Assembly (NCBI GenBank): GCA_020637195.1
Contig: JACJWK010000004.1
Location: 1 to 64,000 of the forward strand
Source: Microthrixaceae bacterium
Lineage (GTDB): Bacteria; Actinomycetota; Acidimicrobiia; Acidimicrobiales; DATDAH01
DNA: 64,000 bases
Reading direction: 5' to 3'
Position 1 is the stretch's first letter. Every line of letters begins with the position of its first letter. Below the pieces are notes generated by a model. That model searched no databases and had not been told where the DNA came from. It saw only the letters and a program-made list of their open reading frames with translations. Below, one piece after another: positions 19,672 through 28,664 of this stretch. The translations under genes were made by a program, and so were the position numbers.

Positions 19672-20865
19672 GTGACGGCCTTCGACACCGAGCGGGGAGG
19701 GCCGGCGCCGACGACGGCCGCGGGTGCCGACCTCGACGGAGCGCGGTGGCGTCGCGCCCTGGTCGCCGGCGGGGTCGCCTACGCCGCTTCCCGCCTGCTC
19801 GTCCTGCTCGGAGCGGCCATCGCCTCGGCGCGCACCACGACCGGGGGCGTGGCCGGCGCGCTCACCGTCTGGGACGGCGAGTGGTACCTGGCCGTGGTGC
19901 GCCACGGCTACCCGGACCACGTGCCCGCGGGCATCGACTCGGTGGGTCGGTGGGAGGAGGCCCGGGTCGGGTTCTTCCCGCTCTACCCCGCGCTGGTGCG
20001 CCTGGCCGACCCCTGTCTGCCCGGCGACGACGTGGCCGCTGCGCTCGTGGTCAACCTCGTGCTCGGGGCGGCCTTCGTCGTGCTCGTCGGCGCCCTCGCC
20101 CGCACCTGGTTCGGTGTGGACGCGGCGCGTCGCGCCATGGTGCTCGTGGCGCTGCTCCCGGCCAGCGCCGTGCTGAGCCTGGCCTACAGCGAGGCGTTGC
20201 TCCTCGTGCTCGTGGCCGCGTGCCTGCTCGCCCTGACCCGCCGGCAGTGGGCACTCGCCGGGGTGGTGGCCGCGCTGGCCACCGCGGCCCGGCCCAACGG
20301 GCTCGCCGTGGTGGCCGCGTGCGCGGTGGCGGCGTGGCCGGCCGTGCGGGCCCGCCGGGAGTGGCGGGCCCTGCTCGCGCCCGCCCTCGCACCCCTCGGC
20401 TTCGTCGCCTTCCACGCCTATCTGTGGTGGCGGACCGGCGAGTCGGGGGTGTGGTTCCGCGTGCAACGCCAGGTGTGGGAGGAGCACCTCACCTTCGGGG
20501 CGTCGACCGCGTGGGACGTCCGCCACTTCGTGCTCGACGCCGACCGCAACCTGGACCAGCTCCTCACCACCCTGACCGTGGCGGCCGCCGTCGCGCTCGT
20601 CGTGGTGGCGCGGCGCGTGCGCCTGCCGCACCCGGCCGTCGCCTACAGCGTGGCGGTGGTCGGGCTGATGGTGATGACCAGCACGGTGACCGCGAGGCCC
20701 CGCTTCCTGTACACGGCGTTCCCGCTGGTGATCGCGCTCGCCGCCTGGTGGCCCGACGAGCGCCGTCCCGCGGCCCGCCACGCGTGGCGGGCACTGGTGT
20801 CGGCCTCGGCGGTGGGCCTCGTGGCGCTCACCGCGCTCTACGGCACCTACGACGTCGTGCCCTGA
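19672..20865 (+). CDS. PIG-V-like mannosyltransferase family membrane protein
   Basis: A 397-aa polytopic membrane protein with about eight to ten helices. The first luminal loop has LTVWDGEWYLAVVRHGYP and VGFFPLYPALVRL, the conserved WD..WY and FFPLYP signatures of GPI-mannosyltransferase-2-like (PIG-V) proteins. The Asp in WDGEWY is the presumed catalytic residue. Bacterial members probably use lipid-linked mannose for glycolipid or protein glycosylation. GTG 19672 is chosen because GGAGG stands 10 nt upstream; an earlier in-frame GTG at 19543 lacks such support. It overlaps the convergent sulP gene by 19 nt. Confidence 0.85.
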   Translation: MTAFDTERGGPAPTTAAGADLDGARWRRALVAGGVAYAASRLLVLLGAAIASARTTTGGVAGALTVWDGEWYLAVVRHGYPDHVPAGIDSVGRWEEARVGFFPLYPALVRLADPCLPGDDVAAALVVNLVLGAAFVVLVGALARTWFGVDAARRAMVLVALLPASAVLSLAYSEALLLVLVAACLLALTRRQWALAGVVAALATAARPNGLAVVAACAVAAWPAVRARREWRALLAPALAPLGFVAFHAYLWWRTGESGVWFRVQRQVWEEHLTFGASTAWDVRHFVLDADRNLDQLLTTLTVAAAVALVVVARRVRLPHPAVAYSVAVVGLMVMTSTVTARPRFLYTAFPLVIALAAWWPDERRPAARHAWRALVSASAVGLVALTALYGTYDVVP

Positions 20866-22736
20866 CTGCCGGCCGGGCCCGGCGCGGGCCGGTCGTCGGC
20901 GTGGCGGCGAGAGGCGGCGGCGTCGGCGTCGTCGACCGGCGGGGCCGCGCCGGGCGCCGCCACCGCCGCGGCGTAGCCCCGGAGCGCGGCGTTGATGGTG
21001 GGGTAGAAGTGCTGGGGGTCGATGGTGCGGGTCAGGCCGTAGCGGTCGATCTTCTCCCGGACGGGGTCGGCCAGCTCGGCGAAGGCCAGGGTGATGCCGT
21101 GGTCGTTGAGCCACTCGTCGAGGTCCTCGAGCATGTCGGCCGCGGTGGTGTCGACGTCCGAGATGGGCTCCGCGGCCACCACGACCCACCGCGGCGAGGG
21201 GTCGGCGCGGGCGATCGTGAGGACCTGGTCGCGGAACGTCCGGGCGTTGGCGAAGAAGATCGGGCCCGAGAAGCGGTAGACCACGACGCCGGGCGGAGTT
21301 GCGGCCTCCGGGTGGGTGCGCTTGTCGTAGTAGCCGTGCAGCCCGTCGAGGCGGCCGAGCTGGGTGTCGTCGGGCCACCACGCGCGGCGGAACACGTTGA
21401 GGATGCTGAGGACGACGGCCACGCCGATCCCCGGCAGGACCCCGAGCAGGGCGACGCCGGCGAACGCCGCCATCGAGAGCCAGAACTCGGTGTGGCGTTG
21501 ACGGTAGAGGCGGCGCGTGGCGGGGATGTCGGCCAGCGACAGCGAGGCCGCGATCACCACCGCGGCGAGCGTGGGGTTGGGAAGGTTGCGCAGGAGGCCG
21601 GGCGCGAGCAGCAGCAGCAGGGTGATGGCGCCGGCGCCCACCAGGCCCGTGAGCTGCGTCTTCGAGCCGGTCTGCTCGGCCACCGCGGTGCGCGAGCCGC
21701 TGGTGCTGACCGGGAAACCCTGGAACAGGCCGGCGGCGACGTTGGCGGCCCCGATGCCCACCATCTCCTGGTCGGCGTCGATGGTGTCGCCGCTGCGGGC
21801 GGCGAAGGCGGAGGCGGTCGAGATGGTGTCGGTGAGCGACACGAGCGTGATGCCGAGCGCGCCGCCCACGAGGAGCCCCAGGTCGGACCATTCCACCGAG
21901 GGCCACGTGAGGGGCGGGAACCCCTCCGGGAGGACGCCGACGAGCGACACCCCCCGGTCGCCGGCGCCGATCAGCGAGGCCACGACGATGGCCGCCACCA
22001 CGGCGACGAGGACGCCGGGGACCTTGGGGAGGAACCGGCCGAACCCGAAGATGAGCACCAGTGAGAACAGCCCCAGTGCCAGGGCGGCGGTCACGGTCTC
22101 GCCGTCGGCCAGGCCCTCGACGAAGCCGCGCACGTCGCCGAGGAAGTCGTCGCTGTCGACGCTGAAGCCGAACAGCTTCGGCAGTTGGCCGACGAGGATG
22201 GTGAGGGCTAGCCCGTTCATGTAGCCGAGTTGGGTCGGCCGCGAGAGCAGGTCGGCGATGAACCCGAGCTTGGCGACCCCCAGCACGATCGAGAACGCCC
22301 CGACGAGCAGAGCCAGCATCGAGGCCAGGGCGATCGCCTTGGCGGGATCGCCGTCGGCGCCGACGAGGGGCAGGATCGTCGCCGCGATCATCGGACCGAG
22401 GGACGAGTCGGGCCCGAGCACCAGGATCCGCGACGGCCCGAAGGCCGCGTAGCCGATGAGGCAGAGGATGGTGGTGTACAGGCCGGTGATGGCCGGGAGG
22501 CCCGCGAGCTCGGCGTAGGCCATGCCCTGGGGGACGAGCAGCGCGGTGAGGACCAGCCCCGCCACGACGTCCCTGGGCAGCCAGGCGCGCTGGTAGCGCC
22601 CGGGGAGCCCGAGGCCGGGGACCCACCGGCGCAGGGCGGTCCAGGCCCGGGTCGGTGAGGATCGGTGGCTGCCCGCCCGGGGTTGGCTCAGAGGCGCTCG
22701 ATGATGGTGCCCGTGCCGAGGCCGCCGCCGCAGCAC
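20847..22736 (-). CDS. SulP-family anion transporter with STAS domain
   Basis: A protein of about 629 aa. The SulP transmembrane core starts at about residue 48 (RYQRAWLPRDVVAGLVLTALLVPQGMAYAELAG). It contains GLYTTILCLIGYAAFGPSRILVLGPDSS and GAANVAAGLFQGFPVSTSGSRTAV, family signatures. A cytoplasmic STAS domain (about 460-590) includes VVVYRFSGPIFFANA and ISDVDTTAADMLEDL. SulP proteins move sulfate, bicarbonate or other anions. The start is uncertain: GTG 22736 lies inside the thiolase gene (49-nt overlap), and no ATG or GTG is in frame between there and the core, so a rarer start is also possible. Confidence 0.92.
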   Translation of the reverse strand: MLRRRPRHGHHHRAPLSQPRAGSHRSSPTRAWTALRRWVPGLGLPGRYQRAWLPRDVVAGLVLTALLVPQGMAYAELAGLPAITGLYTTILCLIGYAAFGPSRILVLGPDSSLGPMIAATILPLVGADGDPAKAIALASMLALLVGAFSIVLGVAKLGFIADLLSRPTQLGYMNGLALTILVGQLPKLFGFSVDSDDFLGDVRGFVEGLADGETVTAALALGLFSLVLIFGFGRFLPKVPGVLVAVVAAIVVASLIGAGDRGVSLVGVLPEGFPPLTWPSVEWSDLGLLVGGALGITLVSLTDTISTASAFAARSGDTIDADQEMVGIGAANVAAGLFQGFPVSTSGSRTAVAEQTGSKTQLTGLVGAGAITLLLLLAPGLLRNLPNPTLAAVVIAASLSLADIPATRRLYRQRHTEFWLSMAAFAGVALLGVLPGIGVAVVLSILNVFRRAWWPDDTQLGRLDGLHGYYDKRTHPEAATPPGVVVYRFSGPIFFANARTFRDQVLTIARADPSPRWVVVAAEPISDVDTTAADMLEDLDEWLNDHGITLAFAELADPVREKIDRYGLTRTIDPQHFYPTINAALRGYAAAVAAPGAAPPVDDADAAASRRHADDRPAPGPAGSQGTTS

Positions 22737-23872
22737 ATGGTGACGAGGCCGTTGGTGCCATCCGTGCGCTCGAGCTCGTGCAGCGCCTTGGTGAGCAGGA
22801 TGGCGCCGGTGCCGCCGAGGGGATGGCCGAGGGCGATGGCGCCGCCGTTGGGGTTGACCTTCTCGTCGTCGGGCTGGAGCTCGCGCTCCCAGGCGAGCAC
22901 CACCGAGGCGAACGCCTCGTTGATCTCGGTGACGTCGATGTCTGCCATGGACATGCCGGTGCGCTCGAAGAGCCGGTGGGTGGCGTCGATGGGGCCGGTG
23001 AGCATGAGGACCGGGTCGGTGCCCACGAGGCAGGTGTCGACGATGCGGGCCCGGGGGGTGAGGCCGAGGGCCTCGGCCTTGGCTCGGCTGGCGACGAGCA
23101 CGGCGGCGGCCCCGTCGGAGATCTGCGAGGCGGTGCCCGCGGTGTGCACGCCGTCCTCACGGGCGACGGGCTTGAGGCCGGCGAGGCTCTCCATGGTGGT
23201 GTCGCGCAGGCCCTCGTCGCGGTCGACCCGGTGGGTGGTGCCGGTGGGCTTGCCGTCCTCGCCGAGGTCGGGGGCGTCGATGGGGACGAGCTGGGTGGCG
23301 AAGCGGTCCTCGGCCCAGGCCCGCGCCGCTCGCTCCTGGGACGACACCCCGAGGCGGTCGGTGTCCTCGCGGGTGATGCCCCACTTGTCGGCGATGCGCT
23401 CGGCACCCTCGAACTGGGTGGTCCACTCGTACTGCGGGAAGTAGCTCTTGGGGATGGCCTTGCCCACGCCCTGACCCATGCTGGCGCCCATCGGCACCCG
23501 GCTCATGACCTCGACGCCGCAGGCGACGGCCACGTCGACCACGCCGGAGGCGACGAGGCTGGTGGCCAGGTTGGTGGCCTGCTGGGACGACCCACACTGG
23601 CTGTCGACCGTGGTGGCGGCCACGCCGAGGGGCAGGCCCGCGGTGAGCCAGGCCGTCCGGGTGACGTTGAAGCCCTGCTGGCCCACCTGGCTGACGCAGC
23701 CGCCGACCACCTGGCCGACCTCGGCGGGGTCGATGCCGGAGCGCTCGATCAGGGCCTTCTGCACCGCGGCCAGCAGGTCGGCGGAGTGCATGGTCGACAG
23801 GCCACCACCCCGCCGCCCGATGGGCGAGCGGACGGCTTCGAGGATCACGACGTCGTTCGGTGCGGCGGTCAT
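22688..23872 (-). CDS. Acetyl-CoA acetyltransferase / thiolase family
   Basis: A 394-aa thiolase. The N-terminal acyl-enzyme Cys lies in TVDSQCGSSQQA (about residue 89). The catalytic His is in NPNGGAIALGHPLGGTGA (about 345-362), and the second Cys is in TMCCGGGLGTGTIIE near the C-terminus. These are the complete Cys-His-Cys set. The enzyme cleaves 3-ketoacyl-CoA or condenses acyl-CoAs; the wider genomic setting favours fatty-acid or steroid degradation. ATG 23872 (MTAAPNDVVILEAVRSP) is the natural start and has a TATGCT box 6 nt upstream. Confidence 0.95.
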   Translation of the reverse strand: MTAAPNDVVILEAVRSPIGRRGGGLSTMHSADLLAAVQKALIERSGIDPAEVGQVVGGCVSQVGQQGFNVTRTAWLTAGLPLGVAATTVDSQCGSSQQATNLATSLVASGVVDVAVACGVEVMSRVPMGASMGQGVGKAIPKSYFPQYEWTTQFEGAERIADKWGITREDTDRLGVSSQERAARAWAEDRFATQLVPIDAPDLGEDGKPTGTTHRVDRDEGLRDTTMESLAGLKPVAREDGVHTAGTASQISDGAAAVLVASRAKAEALGLTPRARIVDTCLVGTDPVLMLTGPIDATHRLFERTGMSMADIDVTEINEAFASVVLAWERELQPDDEKVNPNGGAIALGHPLGGTGAILLTKALHELERTDGTNGLVTMCCGGGLGTGTIIERL

Positions 23873-23878
23873 GGGCGG

Positions 23879-23884
23879 AGCATA
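23879..23884 (-). promoter_or_regulatory. -10 box of the thiolase gene (leaderless)
   Basis: TATGCT on the minus strand followed by six bases and ATG 23872. Confidence 0.6.
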
Positions 23885-23930
23885 GGTCCGCCCGGCGCGA
23901 CCGGGCCACGGGCGGAGGGAGCGGGCACGG

Positions 23931-24098
23931 TCAGGCTGCGGAGCGCTCGACGGGGGCCGAGGCCTCACGTCGGGCGGGCTCCGCCCGACGGAGAGCCTCA
24001 CGGGCCTTCGCGATGCCGACGCGCCCGACCTCGCGGGTGTGCTCGTCGAGCCGCCACACCGTCGGGGTGTCCTCGAGGAGAGCCAGTTGACGTTTCAT
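23931..24098 (-). CDS. Small charged protein (55 aa), function unknown
   Basis: MKRQLALLEDTPTVWRLDEH is followed by an Arg/Ala/Glu-rich helix (TREVGRVGIAKAREALRRAE) and a short Ala-rich tail. It is mostly helical and hydrophilic, with no signal or membrane segment. The pattern suggests a small cytosolic protein. It is divergent from the beta-propeller gene (88-bp gap). Codon use matches neighbouring genes, supporting a real gene despite its size. Confidence 0.6.
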   Translation of the reverse strand: MKRQLALLEDTPTVWRLDEHTREVGRVGIAKAREALRRAEPARREASAPVERSAA

Positions 24099-24173
24099 GA
24101 TCCGAGTGTGCCCAGGGGGTGTGACAGTGACGCCGGGCCGGACCGGGGTCACAGGCCGGAAAACCGGGTCGAG

Positions 24174-24179
24174 TAGCGT
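24174..24179 (+). promoter_or_regulatory. -10 box of the beta-propeller gene (leaderless)
   Basis: TAGCGT is followed by seven bases and ATG 24187. Confidence 0.55.
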
Positions 24180-24186
24180 GCACGGC

Positions 24187-25573
24187 ATGCGGGCCGGGAT
24201 TCGGACGCGCTGGGTGGGCATCGGGGTGCTCACCGTGGTGACGGCGGTCGGCGCGACCGCCGCGCCGTCGTGGTCCGCCGGGTCGGCCGGGCGGGCGGCG
24301 CCCGAGCCCGGCGCCGTCGTCGTCGCCGACCAGGAGCAGGGCGCGGTCCTCGCCCTCGGGCGCGACGGTCGCTCCCAGGTGGTGCTCGACGAGCTCGGCG
24401 CGGTCCGCGGCGTCGTCGTGCTGTCCGACGGCACGGTCGTCGCGGCCGACAGCGAGGCGGGCACGCTCGTGGCCACCGCGGGGCGCTTCGGTGACGACCG
24501 CGTCGAGCTCGCCACCGGGCTCGAGTCGCCCGAGGGCCTGGCGGTCGCGGGCGGTGGTCGCCTCTACGTGACGTCGTTCAGCGAGGGCACGCTCAGTCGC
24601 GTCGACATCAGCAGCGGCCGGGTCGAGTCCCTGGCCGCCGATCTCGACGGCCCCTCGGCGGTGCTGGCCCAGCGCGAGCCCCGTCCCGCCGCCCGGGTCG
24701 CGGTGGCCGAGTGGTTCGGCGGTCGCGTCGCCGACCTCCGCCGCACCGGATCCCGCGCCGGTGCGCTCGTGCGCGGGCTCGAGCGGCCGGCGGGCCTGGC
24801 GCTCGACGGCGACGGCGTCCTCTACGTCAGCGACCGCGCCGAGGGCACCGTCACCGCGGTCGACCTCGACGGCGCCCGCCGGGTGGTCGTCGAGCTCGAC
24901 GCCCCCGCCGGGCTCGCCCTCGACCCCGCCGCCCCGGCCGCGGGCCAGTCGTACGACCTCGTCGTCGCCACGGCGGCCGGGGTCGTGCGGGTCGACCCCG
25001 GCAGCGGGGCCACCGACGAGCTCGACCCGTTGCCCACCGGGGTCGGCCTGGTCGTCGCCCCCGACGAGTTCATCGTGGCCGGTGCGCCCGCCACGCCGGT
25101 CGCCGAGGCGGGCCGAGCGGCCGGTGGAGCCGCCGGCGGGGGCGACCCGGTCGTGGCCGCGTCGGGCGCCGACGTCGACCCCGTGCTGGTCGGCCTGATC
25201 GCGATCGCCGTGTTCCTCGCGGGCATCGCCGTGGTGAGCGGCGTCCAGCTCTGGCGCGGACGCGGCGACGAGGAGGAGGAGGGGGGGGATCGCTTCGTGG
25301 GCATGAGCCGCGGCGAGCGCCGCCGGGCCCGGCGCACGGCACGCCGTCCAGGCGGCCGAGCGCAAGACCGCCAAGGAGGTGGCCAAGGCCGAAGCGGGCG
25401 GCGAAGCTCGGTGCCCGAGCCCGGCGGCGGTGCCGAGGGCCCCTCGGCACCGCCCTCTCGCGCGTGCGGCACCGAGGCCGAACGCCGACGAGGCCGGATG
25501 GGCGCGCGACGAACAGGCGCACGGGCAAGACGCCCAGGCCAAGCAGCAGGTCGAGCAGGCCGAGCGGGACTGA
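24187..25573 (+). CDS. Exported beta-propeller (NHL/SMP-30-like) protein with C-terminal anchor, frameshifted tail
   Basis: After a signal peptide (about 7-28) come repeated propeller blades of the form GxVVVADxExGxxL, LYVTSFSEGTLSRVD, LYVSDRAEGTVTAVDLDG, YDLVVATAAGVVRVD. A membrane helix (VLVGLIAIAVFLAGIAVVSGV, about 337-357) and an acidic-basic cytoplasmic start (GDEEEEGGDRFVGMSRGERRRARR) follow. Near 25343 the frame shifts. The next frame continues as an Ala/Glu/Lys coiled-coil-like tail (AVQAAERKTAKEVAKAE, later DEQAHGQDAQAKQQVEQAERD) to a stop at 25573. The first 1,150 nt are intact. The ligand and function are unknown. Confidence 0.72.
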
Positions 25574-26767
25574 CCCAGAGCGAAGGCCGACGTGGGGCCA
25601 AGCCAAGCCCCGCCGGGCGTCGACCCAGCGACAAGCCGTCGCTCGACCGCACCCGGTCGCCAGGACGCCGGCGATCCCGACACGGCCTGGGGACGACCTC
25701 GGCGACGGCCCCAGTGCGGCGTCCCGGCCTCGCCGGCCGTGGGGCCCGGACCGCGCGCCGTTGTTCGCACCGCCTCACCGCCGCCCCCCTCACCGCGGGG
25801 CCGTTCCTCGAGTCTTCTTGTTCGCCGACGAGGGCCTCGTGCCCGTCGCCCGCCCCGGCGACGCCGCCCCTGCGCCGAGGCCTCCTCCGCCGTGGCCGGA
25901 CGCCGCGCGACGACTTCGCGCGGCGCCGGCCGGGTGGCCCACCTTCCGGTTCGGTGGCGTGGCCGCTCCGGGCGGCCGTCGCCCGTCCGGGCCTTCTTCT
26001 TCGACGACGCCCCGCCCGTCGCCCGGCGCCCGCCGGCGCCGGCGGGCGGCGCGCCTCGGGCCGCCGGCGATCCCGCCGCCGTCGGGCCGGACCGCGGAGG
26101 TCCTCGGCGACGAGCGCGGCCCGGGCGGAGCCGCTCCGGCCCGCCGTCCCGCGCCGTCCCCGAGCCGTCCGACCGCGGTCACCTGGCGGTGCTGCCCGCG
26201 GCCAGCGCCGCGCCACGGCTCCGCCTTGAGCCCGGCGACGACGAGCGCCGAGACGGTGGCGGGCCCGATGCCTCACCGAGCGGGTGGCCCGCCATGGTCG
26301 CGCCACCCGCGTGGGTCGTGCGGTCGGCGGCGGCGCAAGCGGCGGGCGAAGGGCGGCCCGTCACCGCCAGCTGCGGGCCCTCGCGCCATCATCGACGTGC
26401 CGCCGCCGGCGCTGCCGACACCGGTCCGCCGTCGCCTCGGCGTGGCGTGGCGGCCTCGGTGGCCAACCCAGACGACCGACGGCTCGCGACCGCCGGCGGC
26501 GTCCGGGCCCGGGTGAGCCGGTAGGTGCCGGTCCCCGCGGGCCGGCCGCCGGCGCGAGCCCTGCGGGCCGGCCCCGGTGTGGCCGCCCGCCTGGCGACGA
26601 CGTGGGGGTGCCCTGGCCACGGCGCCGCCGCACACCGGCGGTGTCCCGGCGCGGCGTCGGCGTGGCCCGACGAGCCACCGCCCTGACCCGGGCGGGCGAG
26701 CACCGCATCGGCCACCGACGGCGCGGTCACGACCGGGCCTCCGCCCGGGCCCGCGGCGCCCCGCCCC
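25574..26767. other. Scrambled coding-like stretch, no intact gene
   Basis: No frame of normal composition is open across this 1.2 kb, yet short peptides of coding character appear in several frames, mostly on the minus strand between about 26731 and 25800. One minus frame at 26220-26275 reads GIGPATVSALVVAGLKA, faintly like the glycine-rich segment of uroporphyrinogen-III synthase, and a GTG at 26731 opens VTAPSVADAVLARPGQGG. I cannot assign it. It has the same indel-ridden look as the helicase and MBL-fold regions. Confidence 0.35.
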
Positions 26768-26773
26768 TAGAGT
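26768..26773 (+). promoter_or_regulatory. Possible -10 box of the thioesterase-LLM operon
   Basis: TAGAGT lies 31 nt before ATG 26805. The leader includes GGGAGG about 10 nt before the start as ribosome binding site. Confidence 0.45.
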
Positions 26774-26804
26774 CGGCCCCCGGACGACGGGAGGACCTGC
26801 ACCG

Positions 26805-27611
26805 ATGGATGCCGTGGCCTGGCTGGGGCTGGAACCGACCGAGGACCCGATGCGCTGGCGCCTGCCCGTCACCCCGGGGATCTCGACGATGGGGAACTTC
26901 CTGTTCGGCGGCTGCGCGCTGGGCGCGGCCATCGGCGCGATGCAGGGTGCCACGGGACGCCCCATCGTCTGGGCGACCGCCCAGTACCTGTCCTACGCCC
27001 GGCCGGGGTCGGTCCTCGACATCGACCTCACCGTGCCGCAGGCGGGGCGCCAGACCACGCAGGCCCGGGCGGTCGGCCACGTGGGCGACACCGAGATCCT
27101 CACCGTCAACGCCGCCCTGGGGTCGCGCCCGCTCGAGCTGTCGGGCCAGTGGGCCGAGCGCCCCGACGTGCCCCCGCCCGACGAGTGCCCGCCGCGGGGC
27201 TACCGCGCCGAGCACGCCGACACCTTGATGGCCCGGCTCGACCAGCGCCTCGCGGTCGGCCGGGAGATGGACCAGCTCGACGGCACCCCCACCGAGGACG
27301 GGCGGTGCGCCCTGTGGGTGCGCATGCCCGAGCTGCTCGAGATGTCAGGGGCGGCGCTCGCCATCCTCGGCGACTACGTGCCGTTCGGGATCGGCCAGGC
27401 CCTCGGCCAGCGGGCCGGCGGCAACAGCCTCGACAACACGCTGCGCCTCGAGCGGCTGGTCCCGACCGAATGGGTGCTGCTCGACATCCGCGTGCACGCC
27501 GTCGCCCACGGCTACGGCCACGGCCTCGTGCACCTCTGGGCCGAGGACGGCACCCTCCTGGCCACCGCCAGCCAGTCCACCATCGTGCGCTTCTGGGAGG
27601 ACCCCAAGTGA
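26805..27611 (+). CDS. Acyl-CoA thioesterase family protein (TesB-like)
   Basis: A 268-aa tandem hot-dog protein. The first half has STMGNFLFGGCALGAAIGAM and IVWATAQYLSYARPGSVLDID. The second has LEMSGAALAILGDYVPFGIGQ, SLDNTLRLERLVPTEWVLLDI and HGYGHGLVHLWAEDGTLLATASQST, the terminal strand typical of TesB-like acyl-CoA thioesterases. The start is ATG 26805 with a GGAGG site. Its stop overlaps the GTG of the next gene (GTGA), so it is translationally coupled to an LLM oxidoreductase. The substrate is unknown. Confidence 0.88.
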   Translation: MDAVAWLGLEPTEDPMRWRLPVTPGISTMGNFLFGGCALGAAIGAMQGATGRPIVWATAQYLSYARPGSVLDIDLTVPQAGRQTTQARAVGHVGDTEILTVNAALGSRPLELSGQWAERPDVPPPDECPPRGYRAEHADTLMARLDQRLAVGREMDQLDGTPTEDGRCALWVRMPELLEMSGAALAILGDYVPFGIGQALGQRAGGNSLDNTLRLERLVPTEWVLLDIRVHAVAHGYGHGLVHLWAEDGTLLATASQSTIVRFWEDPK

Positions 27612-28576
27612 CCGAGCCCCGCTACGGGATGACGATCCCGTTCGACGACGTGCCCCTCCACGCCCAGGCGGACTGGGTCCGCGAGCTGGCCGACCTGGGC
27701 TACACCGACGTGTGGTCGAGCGAGGCCAACGGCGCCGACGCCTTCACGCCGCTCGCGCTGGCCTCGGTGTGGGCGCCGTCGTTGCGGCTGGGCACCGCCA
27801 TCGTCCCCGCGTTCACCCGGGGGCCCGCCTGCCTGGCGCAGTCGGTCGGCGCACTGGCCCAGGCCGCGCCCGGGCGCCTGGCGTTCGGGATCGGCACGTC
27901 GTCCAACGTCATCGTCGAGGGCTGGAACGGCATCCCGTTCGAGCAGCCCTACCAGCGCACCCGCGACATGGTCCGGTTCCTGCGGGCCGCGCTCACCGGC
28001 GCCAAGGTCACCGAGGAGTACGAGACGTTCTCGGTGCGCAGCTTCACCCTCGGCGTGGTCCCCGAGCAGCCCGTCCCGATCCTCGTGGCCGCGCTGCGCC
28101 CCGGGATGCTGCGCCTGGCCGGTCGCGAGGGCGAAGGTGCGATCATCAACTGGCTCTCCGCCGACGACGTGGCCACCGTCAAGCCCCACGTCGATGCCGG
28201 CGGGCCGGGCAAGGAGATCGTGGCCCGCATCTTCGTGGCCGTCTCCGACGACGCCGACACGGTGCGGGCGATGGGCCGCTTCGCCATCGCCGCCTACCTC
28301 AACGTGCCCGTCTACGCCGCCTTCCACGAGTGGCTGGGCCGGGGCGAGCGGCTCCGGCCCATGTGGGACCTCTGGAAGGCCGGCGACCGCAAGGCCGCGC
28401 TGGCGGCCATCCCCGACTCGGTGGTCGACGAGCTCATCGTCCACGGCCCCGCCGAGGCCTGCCGCGAGCACATCGCCCGCTACGTGGACAACGGCGTCAC
28501 CACCCCGGCGCTGGCGCTGCTGCCGTTCGGCACCGACCCCCGGACCGCCTACCGCGCCCTGGCGCGCGTGACCTAG
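27608..28576 (+). CDS. LLM-class F420-dependent oxidoreductase
   Basis: A 322-aa luciferase-like TIM-barrel enzyme. Marks are GYTDVWSSEANGADAFTPLALASVW, LRLGTAIVPAFTRGPACLAQSVGAL, RLAFGIGTSSNVIVEGWNGIPFEQPYQRTRDMV, and VPILVAALRPGMLRLAGREGEGAIINWL. These match actinobacterial F420-using monooxygenase-like reductases. GTG 27608 overlaps the thioesterase stop, so both proteins are probably made from one message. The substrate is unknown; coupling with a thioesterase suggests an acyl-CoA or lipid-derived compound. Confidence 0.92.
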   Translation: MTEPRYGMTIPFDDVPLHAQADWVRELADLGYTDVWSSEANGADAFTPLALASVWAPSLRLGTAIVPAFTRGPACLAQSVGALAQAAPGRLAFGIGTSSNVIVEGWNGIPFEQPYQRTRDMVRFLRAALTGAKVTEEYETFSVRSFTLGVVPEQPVPILVAALRPGMLRLAGREGEGAIINWLSADDVATVKPHVDAGGPGKEIVARIFVAVSDDADTVRAMGRFAIAAYLNVPVYAAFHEWLGRGERLRPMWDLWKAGDRKAALAAIPDSVVDELIVHGPAEACREHIARYVDNGVTTPALALLPFGTDPRTAYRALARVT

Positions 28577-28591
28577 GTCCTCCTTCGTCGG
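28573..28591 (+). repeat. 3'-end motif shared with 60692-60710
   Basis: CTAGGTCCTCCTTCGTCGG starts at the stop codon of the LLM gene. It matches 18 of 19 bases at the stop codon of the maoC gene. In both places GC-rich sequence with short self-complementarity follows. It may be part of a terminator or an interspersed element. Confidence 0.45.
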
Positions 28592-28664
28592 ACCGCCTTC
28601 GGCGTGCGGTTCGTCGGCGGCGTGCGATCCCTGACGGCTCGACGAGTGCCGGCGTGAAGCGCCG

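Noticed and set aside
19408..23406. Very long minus-strand open frame across several genes
   Set aside because: It crosses the PIG-V, SulP and thiolase genes in a non-coding frame; its composition is typical of a GC shadow.
22655..24100. Plus-strand open frame opposite the thiolase
   Set aside because: The thiolase frame carries all catalytic motifs; the plus frame is a Gly/Val/Asp-rich shadow.
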